From contig JANQRW010000085.1 of the NCBI GenBank assembly GCA_028284365.1, forward strand, positions 38,943 to 102,942: 64,000 bases of DNA, in the 5' to 3' direction. Both the position numbers and the translations under genes were made by a program. The notes beneath the pieces are model-generated. The model was given only the letters and a program-made list of their open reading frames with translations, made no database searches and was not told the origin of the DNA. Origin of the DNA: Marinicella sp. (GTDB taxonomy: Bacteria > Pseudomonadota > Gammaproteobacteria > Xanthomonadales > Marinicellaceae). This document shows positions 26,222 through 35,058 of this stretch, piece by piece (within the stretch, counting starts at the first letter, position 1; every line of letters starts with the position of its first letter).

Positions 26222-27462
26222 CTTTGTGCAGCTGCAACCTCAGATGCAAATATGGTACAAAACTGATCCGATGAACTGGCACAGCTCCCAGGGGAACCAT
26301 CATATGGTGTTATGTCATGTATTATGTTCAGGTAATAACGGACGCCTGGTTGAATAATACAATAAAAGGAGGGCTCTCCACTTTGCCTGGTAGAAATCGC
26401 TATTTCCTGATTTGGAATCAAAGCACCTGTACAGGTTGCGGTTGTTTCGGAAAAATCTCCTGGACATTCACTGATAGACCAACTGATTGCAAGCCAAGGC
26501 TTGTTTCCAGGCCCTGTTGGTGCCGGGAATGTTGCGATTCGTCTTCTGTAATTCACATTATCGGTGTAAAAATCTGATAGAGCCAAGAACTGTGACAGAT
26601 TGATGTTTTCTTCTATGGTTGCACCTGTGTTGGTACCAAACAATGCACCATCATTGGCTTCGGCATAGGTCATTTCCAGTTTATTGGTATTGGGAGGATA
26701 CACTGAGGTACTACAGTTTGGATTACCACTGGTTTGATAGGTTATGTTTATGTTTCTTGGCGGTAAATTGTCACAAGTTAATGTCACCACAGTACTCCCT
26801 GTGATGGTAACATTTTGTGAACCTGATGTGGCTTTTGAACCTGACCAATTTGTTAATGATGGATTTGAACTTGCAGTACAACTGCTGACATTGGTGGTGC
26901 TCCATGTGAACGAAGCGTTATTATTGTCACTAAAAACTGTCAGTGCAGAACTTTGTCCATTAACTGTGAATGTATCTATCGACGCGGATCCGCCTCCACC
27001 ACCAGTTGGTTGTAAAGAAATGTCGAAACTTTTGGTAACTGTATTATCTATATTATTACCGGTATTTGAGCAGGTGATCTGTAAAGTTGATGGTAAGGTT
27101 GAAACCGAAACATTGGCTTCAAAATTATTTCCATTCGTTGCTGACTTATTTCCTGACCAGGAAGAGCTTCCAGATGTGGTGCTGGCCGTACAGCTTTCTG
27201 CATTGACGACTGTCCAGTTAACAGTTATGTTTTCACCACTGTTAATTTCATAATCACTCGGATAGAAACCTAAAATAACTGGTTGGTTACTTTCAACAAT
27301 CAGATAGTCACCGCCATCAGTGGTCACGGTTACATTGCCATTTTGGTTATCAATCGTTACATTGCCTGTGATATCGACTTGTTGGTTGTTATTACTGAAT
27401 ATCAGCTTCTCAGAATACCCTGCCGTGCTAACAAATATCAGCAGTAAAAATAACTTTTTCAT
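26218..27462 (-). CDS. Secreted protein with two Ig-like domains, function unknown
   Basis: A 414-residue exported protein with signal peptide MKKLFLLLIFVSTAGYS. After a short beta-rich start there are two related Ig/PKD-like units, each with one Cys in SCTAS, a W-SG motif and a second Cys near the end (about 75-150: ESCTASTTSGSSSWSGNKS, ITCSNTG; about 165-245: SSCTASSNPSLTNWSGSKA, LTCDNLP). A Gly-rich linker separates them. The last 170 residues contain six further Cys and no family I recognise. It is probably extracellular or surface-exposed and disulfide-bonded. The isomerase gene overlaps its 3' end. Confidence 0.72.
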   Translation of the reverse strand: MKKLFLLLIFVSTAGYSEKLIFSNNNQQVDITGNVTIDNQNGNVTVTTDGGDYLIVESNQPVILGFYPSDYEINSGENITVNWTVVNAESCTASTTSGSSSWSGNKSATNGNNFEANVSVSTLPSTLQITCSNTGNNIDNTVTKSFDISLQPTGGGGGSASIDTFTVNGQSSALTVFSDNNNASFTWSTTNVSSCTASSNPSLTNWSGSKATSGSQNVTITGSTVVTLTCDNLPPRNINITYQTSGNPNCSTSVYPPNTNKLEMTYAEANDGALFGTNTGATIEENINLSQFLALSDFYTDNVNYRRRIATFPAPTGPGNKPWLAISWSISECPGDFSETTATCTGALIPNQEIAISTRQSGEPSFYCIIQPGVRYYLNIIHDITPYDGSPGSCASSSDQFCTIFASEVAAAQR

Positions 27463-27523
27463 TTTAATCTCATTTCAAAAAGGATAGATCGGATTATACA
27501 TCAAGAATTGTTAATATTTTATT

Positions 27524-27555
27524 CAAAAAAAAGGCAAGATTAAATCTTGCCTTTT
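27524..27555 (-). terminator. Rho-independent terminator after the 478-residue protein gene
   Basis: On the minus strand AAGGCAAGAT, a three-base loop and ATCTTGCCTT form a perfect 10-bp stem followed by a run of eight T, 20 bases after the stop codon at 27576. Two more A-T pairs can extend the stem. Confidence 0.85.
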
Positions 27556-27575
27556 CTTCCACTTGTAAAAAAGTG

Positions 27576-29000
27576 TTAACGAGTAGGAGCAGTACCAGAG
27601 ACCACCAATCCTTTATGAACAAACAGTCCAGCATACTGAGCCAATAAGCCATCAGCTGCACCACCATTGGTGAACTGCTGAGCAGCAAAACCAGCCACAG
27701 GTAAACCTTGGTAACCGTTGGCATCAACGTAAGGTGTACCACTGTCACTGATGAAGCCCATGTTAGCCCAACCGCTTTCTGTTTTAGCACCAGCAGGAGT
27801 GGTTACCGTAACCAGGTTATCAGAACCAAAGATTGAAGAAGTCGCGCCAGGTGCACCACTTGGTAAGATGAACTCAACAACGTTTACTTCGTAACACAAT
27901 GCTGGGTTAGCACCTGATGGTGGTTCTGGAGAAACTGTACCGCCTTGCGCTTGTTCTTCTTGCTCTTCACGATCGTAAATAGAAAGAGTGAACTCATGAC
28001 ACGAAGTGGTACCATTCCACTCATTCACGAATGGAGGAATAACTGGCAACGGAGCTGTATTAACGTGTGGGTTTTTGGTTGGGAAAGTAATTACCCACTC
28101 AGATTTACCCGCAACAGCTGCATCCAAAGCATATTCATTGTAAATGTTTTGCTTAATGAAGAGAGATGAAATGGCTTCAGCACCAGATGCATAAGCAGAA
28201 GTTGTTGCCACACCACCATTAAAGACAGTCGCAGAAGTGTCACCGTTAGAAATAGAAGGAGACAAGTTACCAGGTTCTGTGTGAGAACCAACGCCAGCTG
28301 GCCAGAAGCCATCAACAGCAACTGCATCATAAGTCATGGCCAAACCTTCGTTGACGTTAACCAATACAGCCGAACCCATCAGTCCACCCGTAGTGGCTAA
28401 ATCCACGTCTTCTGTCCAACTGTCATCATTCCATGCTGCTTCGAAGAAAGCACAGTTTGCAGGAACACCATCTGATCCATGCAAAGAGGCAGCAGCAGCA
28501 GGACCTGCATGCACAGCCATTTCCAACACTTCAATGTGACCATCAGTACCACGTTGAAGGCTTGAATTAATGCCACTGAAAGGCGCTTGGCTAGCATCGA
28601 TGGCAAATGGTAAGAACTCTTGTCTTGCTTTATCCAGATATGGTGCACAAGATGTATCACTTGTGGTGTGGTAAGCTGAAGGCTGACCCACATTACCAGG
28701 AACAGTAGAATCGGTAGCAACCAAACCACCAGTCCAAACGTCAAAAGGAGACATGTAAACGTTAAAGTCAAGAACCTCAACAGTGTTTTCACCTTCCAAG
28801 AAACGAACTTTAACAGCTTTAGCATCAGCAGTTGTGTTTACAACTGAGTACAAAGTGTTAATGCCGTTGTTAACAGTGTAGTAAGGGTAAATCAATACTT
28901 CACCAGTACCTTCTGGGTTAATGTACTGTTGTGCATTTGCCATACCAGCAACGCCAGCAATACCAGCAACGATACCCATAGTTAGTTTATTTTTTTTCAT
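27576..29000 (-). CDS. Exported protein of unknown function, 474 residues
   Basis: Starts MKKNKLTMGIVAGIAGVAGMANA, a Sec signal peptide, at the ATG at 29000; GGAG lies 6 bases upstream. The mature protein opens with QYINPEGTGEVLIYPYYTVN, then TLYSVVNTTADAKAVKVRF and VLDFNVYMSPFDVWTGG. I know this opening as that of a conserved uncharacterised family in marine gammaproteobacteria, but no function. The rest is Gly-, Ser- and Ala-rich with few charges and four Cys. A strong own terminator and isolated position suggest a single-gene unit, possibly well expressed. It could be a surface or released structural protein. Confidence 0.72.
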   Translation of the reverse strand: MKKNKLTMGIVAGIAGVAGMANAQQYINPEGTGEVLIYPYYTVNNGINTLYSVVNTTADAKAVKVRFLEGENTVEVLDFNVYMSPFDVWTGGLVATDSTVPGNVGQPSAYHTTSDTSCAPYLDKARQEFLPFAIDASQAPFSGINSSLQRGTDGHIEVLEMAVHAGPAAAASLHGSDGVPANCAFFEAAWNDDSWTEDVDLATTGGLMGSAVLVNVNEGLAMTYDAVAVDGFWPAGVGSHTEPGNLSPSISNGDTSATVFNGGVATTSAYASGAEAISSLFIKQNIYNEYALDAAVAGKSEWVITFPTKNPHVNTAPLPVIPPFVNEWNGTTSCHEFTLSIYDREEQEEQAQGGTVSPEPPSGANPALCYEVNVVEFILPSGAPGATSSIFGSDNLVTVTTPAGAKTESGWANMGFISDSGTPYVDANGYQGLPVAGFAAQQFTNGGAADGLLAQYAGLFVHKGLVVSGTAPTR

Positions 29001-29156
29001 TTCTAACTCCAAATTAATAAAAATATCAGGGCTATTTTCAAATATCCCCGCTCATATGAACGAAGCTATACTAAGATAGCAGAGTGAATCTTAAATTATA
29101 TACAATAGAGAAACAAGTTTTTTTTCTATTTAATCTTAACCGACCGAGTTACCTAT

Positions 29157-29573
29157 TCAGTTCAGTTTTTCCTTTTTGGGCACAAAATACCACTTATTAT
29201 CTATGTTAATCCAGTTTTCATCCAATTCCGTTTGAACATCAACGTTCCCCATGCTTCTTTTGGGGAAAGTGTAAGTATAATCTACCAACACCTTAACTGT
29301 ACATATTGTTTCAGTTTCACATTCTGAACCGGCATATTGACCCTGCTTCCAATTCATTTGAATTTTTGCCGTTGCTATTCGCAGCTTAAAACTTTTCAAG
29401 TTTTCCACTTCCTTGTAACCCGGTGAAAAATACTCATAAGCTCTTTCCAGTTCGTCATTGACAATTGCTGCCCACCGATTATTAACGCTGGTTTCCAGGC
29501 TTTCGTTTGATTGACAACTTGCAAGCATAACTGTTGCCAACAGTATCAGGTATTTCGACTTATTCATTTTCAT
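29157..29573 (-). CDS. Small lipoprotein after gspD, NTF2-like; possible secretion accessory
   Basis: A 138-residue lipoprotein (lipobox MLASC, lipid Cys near residue 20). The mature part, with NNRWAAIVNDELERAYEYFS, YKEVENLKSF and ENWINIDNKWYFVPKKEK, looks like an NTF2-like fold. Two Cys (SECETETICTV) are spaced to form a disulfide. The start overlaps gspD by 14 bases (ATG at 29573; 29567 also possible), so it is the last gene of the type II secretion operon. Its position and lipidation would suit a secretin pilotin, but the sequence does not resemble the helical GspS/AspS pilotins I know. Confidence 0.68.
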   Translation of the reverse strand: MKMNKSKYLILLATVMLASCQSNESLETSVNNRWAAIVNDELERAYEYFSPGYKEVENLKSFKLRIATAKIQMNWKQGQYAGSECETETICTVKVLVDYTYTFPKRSMGNVDVQTELDENWINIDNKWYFVPKKEKLN

Positions 29574-31722
29574 CGTTTTCTTCTGTGTTTTTTGTAGTAT
29601 TTAGTGGTTTCAACCCACGGAATTTTTTAGCGTATTCTTTGGTGAGCTGTCTGGCTTGTGCCGGGTTTTCAACAACAGTCGGCGTAATAAGCAACATCAG
29701 CTCAGTGCGTTTTGCCACCTTACTTTTAGAGCCAAATGCATTACCTATAACAGGAATTCTACTCAAAACAGGAAATCCAGATCTTGAGTAAGTGTCAGTT
29801 TCGCTTATCAAACCACCCATGACGATGGTGTTACCACTTTGAACTGCTATTTCAGTGTTCAATGCCCTGGTTGAAATGGGTGGTGTTCCACCTTCGGTAC
29901 TGGGACTGCCTGGCGCACTTACATCTTGACTGACTTCCATATAAACCAAGCCACCTGGATTAACTCTGGGGGTAATATCAACTTGTACACCCGTTTGGAT
30001 AAATCGAGTACTTGAGATCGTACCATTATTGCCCGTGTTACCAATAGAACCCACATTGGTGATCGGAATTTGGTCACCAACATTAATGGTGGCGTTTTTA
30101 TTATTTAAAACCAACATTGAGGGGCTTGATAGCAGTGCCACACGCCCTTCGTCTTCCAATGCTGTTAATCTGGCCGTTGCATCAGTCCCCAAGAACCGAT
30201 AGGAAATTCCTCCGCCATTTATTCTTGCACCAGTTGTCCCAAAATCATAAGGCCAGCTCTTAGACCCAGAGTCAGTTGAAGTATCACCTGTGTCATCCCC
30301 TGGACCAACAATGCCCGGTGCCCCATCACCAAACAACAAATCCATTCCATATGAAATGGTGTCGTCTAAAGTCACTTCAATTATTTTCAGTTCAACCAAA
30401 ACCTGTAGCGGTTCAATATCCAGTCTTTCAATGGCTGATAATATTTTTTCATAATCAACCACCCCAGCCTTGATCAGTAATTGATTCGAATCCTCAATGG
30501 CTGAAATGAATATTTCATTGATACCCGAACCCGAACTGCCGGTTGATCTGCGACGATTGGTGTTGGTTTTTTTAGCACCGCCAGAACTCACTTCTTTGCC
30601 TGATTGGCCTGGCACAACAGAACCACCCCTGGCTTTTCTGGATGAACTGCTGCCGCTGGTGCCACCAAAAACATCATTTAAGTATGCTGCCAAATCATCT
30701 GCCTTGATGTTTTTCACACTGTAAACATATAAGTTTGATGCGCCATCCGAATCAGCCCGATCCAAGCGGTCAATCCATTGCTTTGCTTGGTGTAAATAAT
30801 CCTCCTGTGGCGTAATAACCATGATGGCGTTAAGCCTTTCCAATGGCAAAAATCTAAACATACCCGCCAAAGGGTTATCTGCACCTTCTCCAAATAATGC
30901 TTCCAGCTCAGTCAAAATATCAGTTGATTCAACTTGTTTCAAATAAAAGATACCGGTAGACATGCCTGCCAACCAATCCACATCAAATATTTCAATGGTG
31001 TCTAAATAATTAGTCAATTCGCTGTTAGTACCTGACAGGAATATGATGTTTCGAGCATTATCAGCCTTAACAATCGCTCCATCTTTGGCATATGGCTCTA
31101 AGATTTTCTCCATCTCGGTTGGAGACACATATGTTAAAGGCACCGCCAAAACCTGATAACCACCGCCTTGATTGGGTTTACTTAGTTTTGGCGTCAACAA
31201 ACCCTTAATCGCTTGCCCTTCAGGTAAAACATGATAACGATCGTCAACCATAACCAAAGCTGCTTTATTCCAACTAAGCATCATCTCTAAAATTGGAATA
31301 ATTTGTTTTTTTGAAACTGGCTTGGCTGTAGCAAAAGTTACTTTACCACTCACACCCGGAGCAATTACGTAGTTTTCTTTCAACACTTCACCAAGAATGA
31401 AATGCACCACTGCCTGTAAAGACTCTCCTTCAAAATTAAATGTCACCTCACCTTGCGCTGAAACGGCAGGTCTGGTTCTGGAGGCTGCATCAAAGTTAAT
31501 GAACTCCCCTGTACCAAGATAATATTCTGCACCGTCCCTTTCTTTAGCGGGTTCGACACTGCCATCATTAAAAACCTCTCCTGAGTAAACTGTCGATTCA
31601 ACACCTTTCAGATAGTTTGAATTGTTCAACTCTTGACTCAAATCTTTTTGTTGGGTGGCACAACTCGTTAAAAAAACAACGAACACCCCAGTAAAATATA
31701 GTTTTTTTATTTTTTTTATCAT
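29560..31722 (-). CDS. gspD: Type II secretion system secretin GspD
   Basis: Forms the multimeric outer-membrane channel of the type II secretion system. The 720-residue protein has a lipobox-like LTSC (residue 21) suggesting lipidation, N0-N3 periplasmic domains (about 90-460) and the secretin barrel (about 470-690), with VALLSSPSMLVLNNKNATIN, QTGVQVDITPRVNPGGLVY and GNTIVMGGLISETD. The N3 domain holds a low-complexity Gly/Ser/Lys loop (about 355-400), common in GspD. Last of the eleven gsp genes, placed after gspN as in Xanthomonas xps. It overlaps gspN by 4 bases and the downstream lipoprotein gene by 14. Confidence 0.93.
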   Translation of the reverse strand: MIKKIKKLYFTGVFVVFLTSCATQQKDLSQELNNSNYLKGVESTVYSGEVFNDGSVEPAKERDGAEYYLGTGEFINFDAASRTRPAVSAQGEVTFNFEGESLQAVVHFILGEVLKENYVIAPGVSGKVTFATAKPVSKKQIIPILEMMLSWNKAALVMVDDRYHVLPEGQAIKGLLTPKLSKPNQGGGYQVLAVPLTYVSPTEMEKILEPYAKDGAIVKADNARNIIFLSGTNSELTNYLDTIEIFDVDWLAGMSTGIFYLKQVESTDILTELEALFGEGADNPLAGMFRFLPLERLNAIMVITPQEDYLHQAKQWIDRLDRADSDGASNLYVYSVKNIKADDLAAYLNDVFGGTSGSSSSRKARGGSVVPGQSGKEVSSGGAKKTNTNRRRSTGSSGSGINEIFISAIEDSNQLLIKAGVVDYEKILSAIERLDIEPLQVLVELKIIEVTLDDTISYGMDLLFGDGAPGIVGPGDDTGDTSTDSGSKSWPYDFGTTGARINGGGISYRFLGTDATARLTALEDEGRVALLSSPSMLVLNNKNATINVGDQIPITNVGSIGNTGNNGTISSTRFIQTGVQVDITPRVNPGGLVYMEVSQDVSAPGSPSTEGGTPPISTRALNTEIAVQSGNTIVMGGLISETDTYSRSGFPVLSRIPVIGNAFGSKSKVAKRTELMLLITPTVVENPAQARQLTKEYAKKFRGLKPLNTTKNTEENDENE

Positions 31723-32423
31723 TCTTCTTTTCCTTTAGCAGCATTTGCCCTCATTTGTGCACGCCGTTCTGCAATTTTACGACGTATCTCTTCGGCACTA
31801 TTTTTTTGGGTTCGTTCTTTTTTATTTTTATTATTTCTATTTTTATTGTTTTGGGCATGGCGGTTGTTTCGATTGTTTGCTTTATTGGTACCAGCCTTCA
31901 ATTGACCATCAAACACCTCCAAACTCAATTCAACCGGTTCTTCACCATCGGCCACAAAAGTAACCGCTCGCGGATTAATAGAATCCAACATCCACAAACC
32001 CTGATCCCCTGGCAAAGGCATGCCCTGAGTCAAAGTTACGCTGGACTTGCTTAATTCGTCAAACACCATGGCGTAGCTGTTTTCTGGTGTAATGATTATG
32101 CTGGTTACCTTGGCTTTTAGCGGATCAGGCTCCTCAATTTGAGCAACTTCTTCACCCTCGGTGACATCCTCATCTGGCACAAATGGTTTGCGATCCATGC
32201 GGAACAGTGGTGCATCTGTTATCTCCACAATGGTTTTGTTATCAATTTTCTTAACTTGTGCATCGTTGGCAATATTTTCTAATTGTGCCAATTCTGAAGG
32301 ATCAAATGCTTCAGGCTCTAGTGAGTCAAAACCACGACCCCAACCGAAAAGTTGCAGTGCTGCCAACAACATCAAAATACCAATCAAGACCAATAGTGCA
32401 CTGGCAAATATATTATTTTTCAT
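31719..32423 (-). CDS. gspN: Type II secretion inner-membrane protein GspN/GspC-like (XpsN position)
   Basis: A 234-residue bitopic protein. One N-terminal transmembrane helix (ASALLVLIGILMLLAALQLFG) is followed by a linker and a beta-rich domain (about 105-172: KAKVTSIIITPENSYAMVF, LTQGMPLPGDQGLWMLDSI, PVELSLEVFDG). The latter resembles the HR domain of GspC, which contacts the secretin N0 domain. Position between gspM and gspD equals xpsN of Xanthomonas. The last 60 residues are a highly basic Asn/Lys/Arg-rich tail (NNRNNRHAQNNKNRNN). No other gspC gene lies in the operon, so this protein probably does the GspC job. Confidence 0.75.
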   Translation of the reverse strand: MKNNIFASALLVLIGILMLLAALQLFGWGRGFDSLEPEAFDPSELAQLENIANDAQVKKIDNKTIVEITDAPLFRMDRKPFVPDEDVTEGEEVAQIEEPDPLKAKVTSIIITPENSYAMVFDELSKSSVTLTQGMPLPGDQGLWMLDSINPRAVTFVADGEEPVELSLEVFDGQLKAGTNKANNRNNRHAQNNKNRNNKNKKERTQKNSAEEIRRKIAERRAQMRANAAKGKEE

Positions 32424-33030
32424 CTTCAGGCTCTATTGGGTTCTTTAAATAAGCAAAAAGGTCAAAGCGAATTTCCAAATTTTCTGGCGCTTTAGACTGC
32501 TTGGCATTCTTGCGATACCTGTTAACATTCCTGGTTTCCACTCGCAAATCATTGATAAATAAAGAAGGTGTATTTTCTTCTATCAGTTCAACAATTTTAG
32601 CAAATACCTCATATTGGCAGCGCATTCTAACACGCAAGGTTATTTTTTCAAATTGTTGTGGATTACGGTCTTGAGTGGGCGATTGGCTGATGATTTGACA
32701 CTCAGATGTTTGGGCCGTTTGTCCATTTACAATATTTTTGAATATTGAAGTGATTTCAGCATTACCCAAATTTTTTGAATCGGCTTGTAAAAACTCATTG
32801 TTAGAACCAACCTGCGCCTTAACTTCTTGCAGCTTTTTTCTCAAATCTGGAGTTCTAGCAGCTTCATTGACAAATTGCTGTCTGGACTCATTCAAAGACT
32901 CAACATCCTCATTTAAACCAGCGTGTGCCACAAAGAACCAGTGAAAAAATAAGAAATACATAATAACCAGCACCAGCAACAACACCATGACTGCCAACCA
33001 AGGACTTAATCTTGAATCAAGATTCATCAC
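32413..33030 (-). CDS. gspM: Type II secretion inner-membrane protein GspM
   Basis: A 205-residue bitopic protein with one transmembrane helix (WLAVMVLLLVLVIMYFLFFHWFF, about 12-34), a coiled-coil stretch (about 38-75) and a ferredoxin-like periplasmic domain (LRVRMRCQYEVFAKIVELIE, SLFINDLRVETRNV). GspM partners GspL in the inner-membrane assembly platform. The low conservation of the family makes gene position the main support. It overlaps gspL by 14 bases and gspN by 11. Confidence 0.82.
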   Translation of the reverse strand: MMNLDSRLSPWLAVMVLLLVLVIMYFLFFHWFFVAHAGLNEDVESLNESRQQFVNEAARTPDLRKKLQEVKAQVGSNNEFLQADSKNLGNAEITSIFKNIVNGQTAQTSECQIISQSPTQDRNPQQFEKITLRVRMRCQYEVFAKIVELIEENTPSLFINDLRVETRNVNRYRKNAKQSKAPENLEIRFDLFAYLKNPIEPEDEK

Positions 33031-34165
33031 TTACCTCCACTGCGTCAGCAGGTTTAAATTCAGACCTGATGGTGAACTTTTCTTTGCCTGTTCTGCCCTG
33101 AGTCACATTGCCAATGATTTGTGGTTCATACCACAATGATGATTGGTTTAAAATCGGAACCAAAGCATTGGCATTGTCAGATTCACCAACAACCTCCAGG
33201 CGCTCTTCATCTATCATGATGCGAGTCAAATAGGTATTCTCGGGTATTTTTTGGGTTAATTCATGAAACATCAGTAACCGGCTGGGCGTCTCCTTTTTTA
33301 AATTACCTAAAAAGTTAGCTGCCTCAATCGAAGCGTTCAATTCAGTTTCGATCAATTTTGCACGCCGTGCATCTTTTCTTAATTCAGCCACCTGAGCCTC
33401 TAAAGACTCAATTTTTGCCTGTTTGTTATCCAATGATGAATACATCACAAACCACAACAGCAAGAGCACCAAAGCCAATAAGCCTACATTCCATTTAATT
33501 TTTGTCCAATCTTTCTGTTTACGTAAGCTCTTTGGCAACAGATTAACGCCCAACGCGTGGGGAGACTCTTTGGTACCCACATTGACATCTATGCTTGAGA
33601 GTTGTAAACCTTTGGTTTCAAATGATTGAATCAAGCCATTGAGCAAAGGTTTCTTAATAGCAGTTAGTGTCACCGGAAATTTTTCACTGCCCTCCACCAC
33701 TTCACCTTTGCTATAAGCAAATTCAACATCATCAGCATTAAATGGGATGTATTTATCCAGCTCAAAGGTTAACACAGAATCCACTTCATTAAAGACCGCC
33801 ACTGGCATTGCTACATTTCGGATCAACACATTGGACTCATCCAGTAAACAGGTAACCGTGGTATCGACCTCAGTTGACCCCAGATAATGATTTAACTGGT
33901 GCCACCATTCTTTACCGTCTACCGAATCATCAAATTTTAAAATCTCTAGTGAGTCGTCATTTTGTTGCCAAATATTAACCGCATCATCCTCACCCTCCAC
34001 TTCAGTCACATAAACCTCAACCGAATCAGGAAACAGGTTACTGCGGTACTCGCTGGGAACCAAAGCCTTGAGCTCGCCTGTCCACCAACTCATAAAAGCA
34101 TAAATGCCTGAACCTTGATACCATTGTGTAATGGGATCGACTATTTTTTCAATGTACGTCATCAT
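33017..34165 (-). CDS. gspL: Type II secretion assembly-platform protein GspL
   Basis: A 382-residue inner-membrane protein linking the ATPase GspE to the platform. The cytoplasmic part (about 30-215) is actin-like, with VLTFELDKYIPFNADDVEFAY typical of PilM/GspL-type domains. One transmembrane helix (WNVGLLALVLLLLWFVMYS, about 228-246) leads to a coiled coil and a small periplasmic PilN-like domain (LLMFHELTQKIPENTYLTRI). It overlaps gspK by 4 bases. Confidence 0.86.
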   Translation of the reverse strand: MMTYIEKIVDPITQWYQGSGIYAFMSWWTGELKALVPSEYRSNLFPDSVEVYVTEVEGEDDAVNIWQQNDDSLEILKFDDSVDGKEWWHQLNHYLGSTEVDTTVTCLLDESNVLIRNVAMPVAVFNEVDSVLTFELDKYIPFNADDVEFAYSKGEVVEGSEKFPVTLTAIKKPLLNGLIQSFETKGLQLSSIDVNVGTKESPHALGVNLLPKSLRKQKDWTKIKWNVGLLALVLLLLWFVMYSSLDNKQAKIESLEAQVAELRKDARRAKLIETELNASIEAANFLGNLKKETPSRLLMFHELTQKIPENTYLTRIMIDEERLEVVGESDNANALVPILNQSSLWYEPQIIGNVTQGRTGKEKFTIRSEFKPADAVEVSDES

Positions 34166-35058
34166 TTGTGTTCGTTATCTCTCCAGCGTACCACTCTGAA
34201 TGGCCGCCCTTGTAAGTTGCCACCCATACGAATGGTGGCATCAATTTCTGCAAACTGCTTATTAGGTAAAGTCGCTTTACTGATGATACTGAAAGTCGTA
34301 CCGCCACCTCTTAACTGGCCAGAATAACCTTCAGCCAACAAAGGGAGTTCAGCATTAACATCCTCAATGGCATGACGCTCTTGAATAAAAACATCAGCCA
34401 TTTCGCCAGTAACACCATCAATAGCCATCAAGACTTCGCGTGGTGCAAAAGCCAAATTAACATTTTTTCTGCCAGAATAGACCGTCAATGCAGGTTCAAT
34501 CTTGCGGTATACTTCATAATCGATATCCATCACTTGGATCAATTCAGGCACAGTATCGAAAGGCGCATCCTTGGCACCGTGCGAATGCCCAGCCGAAAAA
34601 TAGTCATCATCTTCAGCCCCTGCTAACCTGATCTCTTCGTCCGCATCTTTCCAGTCCAAGATCTTATCCACCATACCAATGGCTTCATCATATTCAATAC
34701 CCAGTGAGGCAAACAGACCTACCAAAAGTTCCTCGCTGGCCTGATTCAAATCTATCTTTCCCGATTCGTCGGTAATTTTAACTTCAATTTCTGCTCCATC
34801 TAATTCAAACTTATGTGAACGCCCATCTGCAATCCAACGTGTTTCGGGGTCAGGGTTACGCAACTCAAAAACTGCTCGGTTCAATCCTGCTTCAGCCAGA
34901 AACCTGGCCTGAGTCTCGTTGAATAAAATACGCGATTGCAAACTTTCAGTTCGGGCAGACAAAGCGAAACTCCCTGCAATCACACTCATTAATAGAGCCA
35001 CCCATAAAACCAAAACCAAGGCAATGCCTTGTTGCTTTCTCACTAAGGGCGATTTCAT
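34162..35058 (-). CDS. gspK: Type II secretion minor pseudopilin GspK
   Basis: The largest minor pseudopilin, at the tip of the pseudopilus with GspI and GspJ. The 298-residue protein starts MKSPLVRKQQG with prepilin cleavage before IALVLVLWVALLMS. As is normal for GspK, it lacks the Glu at position +5. A segment with helix-hairpin-helix character (KIDLNQASEELLVGLFASLG) and the DWKDADEEIRLAGAEDDDYF acidic region, likely calcium-binding in the family, are present. It overlaps gspJ and gspL by 4 bases each. Confidence 0.9.
   Translation of the reverse strand: MKSPLVRKQQGIALVLVLWVALLMSVIAGSFALSARTESLQSRILFNETQARFLAEAGLNRAVFELRNPDPETRWIADGRSHKFELDGAEIEVKITDESGKIDLNQASEELLVGLFASLGIEYDEAIGMVDKILDWKDADEEIRLAGAEDDDYFSAGHSHGAKDAPFDTVPELIQVMDIDYEVYRKIEPALTVYSGRKNVNLAFAPREVLMAIDGVTGEMADVFIQERHAIEDVNAELPLLAEGYSGQLRGGGTTFSIISKATLPNKQFAEIDATIRMGGNLQGRPFRVVRWRDNEHK

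Noticed and set aside
26744..27253. Plus-strand 169-codon frame opposite the Ig-like protein gene
   Set aside because: It is the antisense of a gene with a clear signal peptide and domain repeats; the valine- and leucine-rich translation mirrors that gene's Thr/Asn codons.
28397..28825. Minus-strand 142-codon frame in the 478-residue protein gene
   Set aside because: It is an alternative frame of the same strand within a gene that has a signal peptide, ribosome site and terminator; the translation is Leu/Val-rich without structure.
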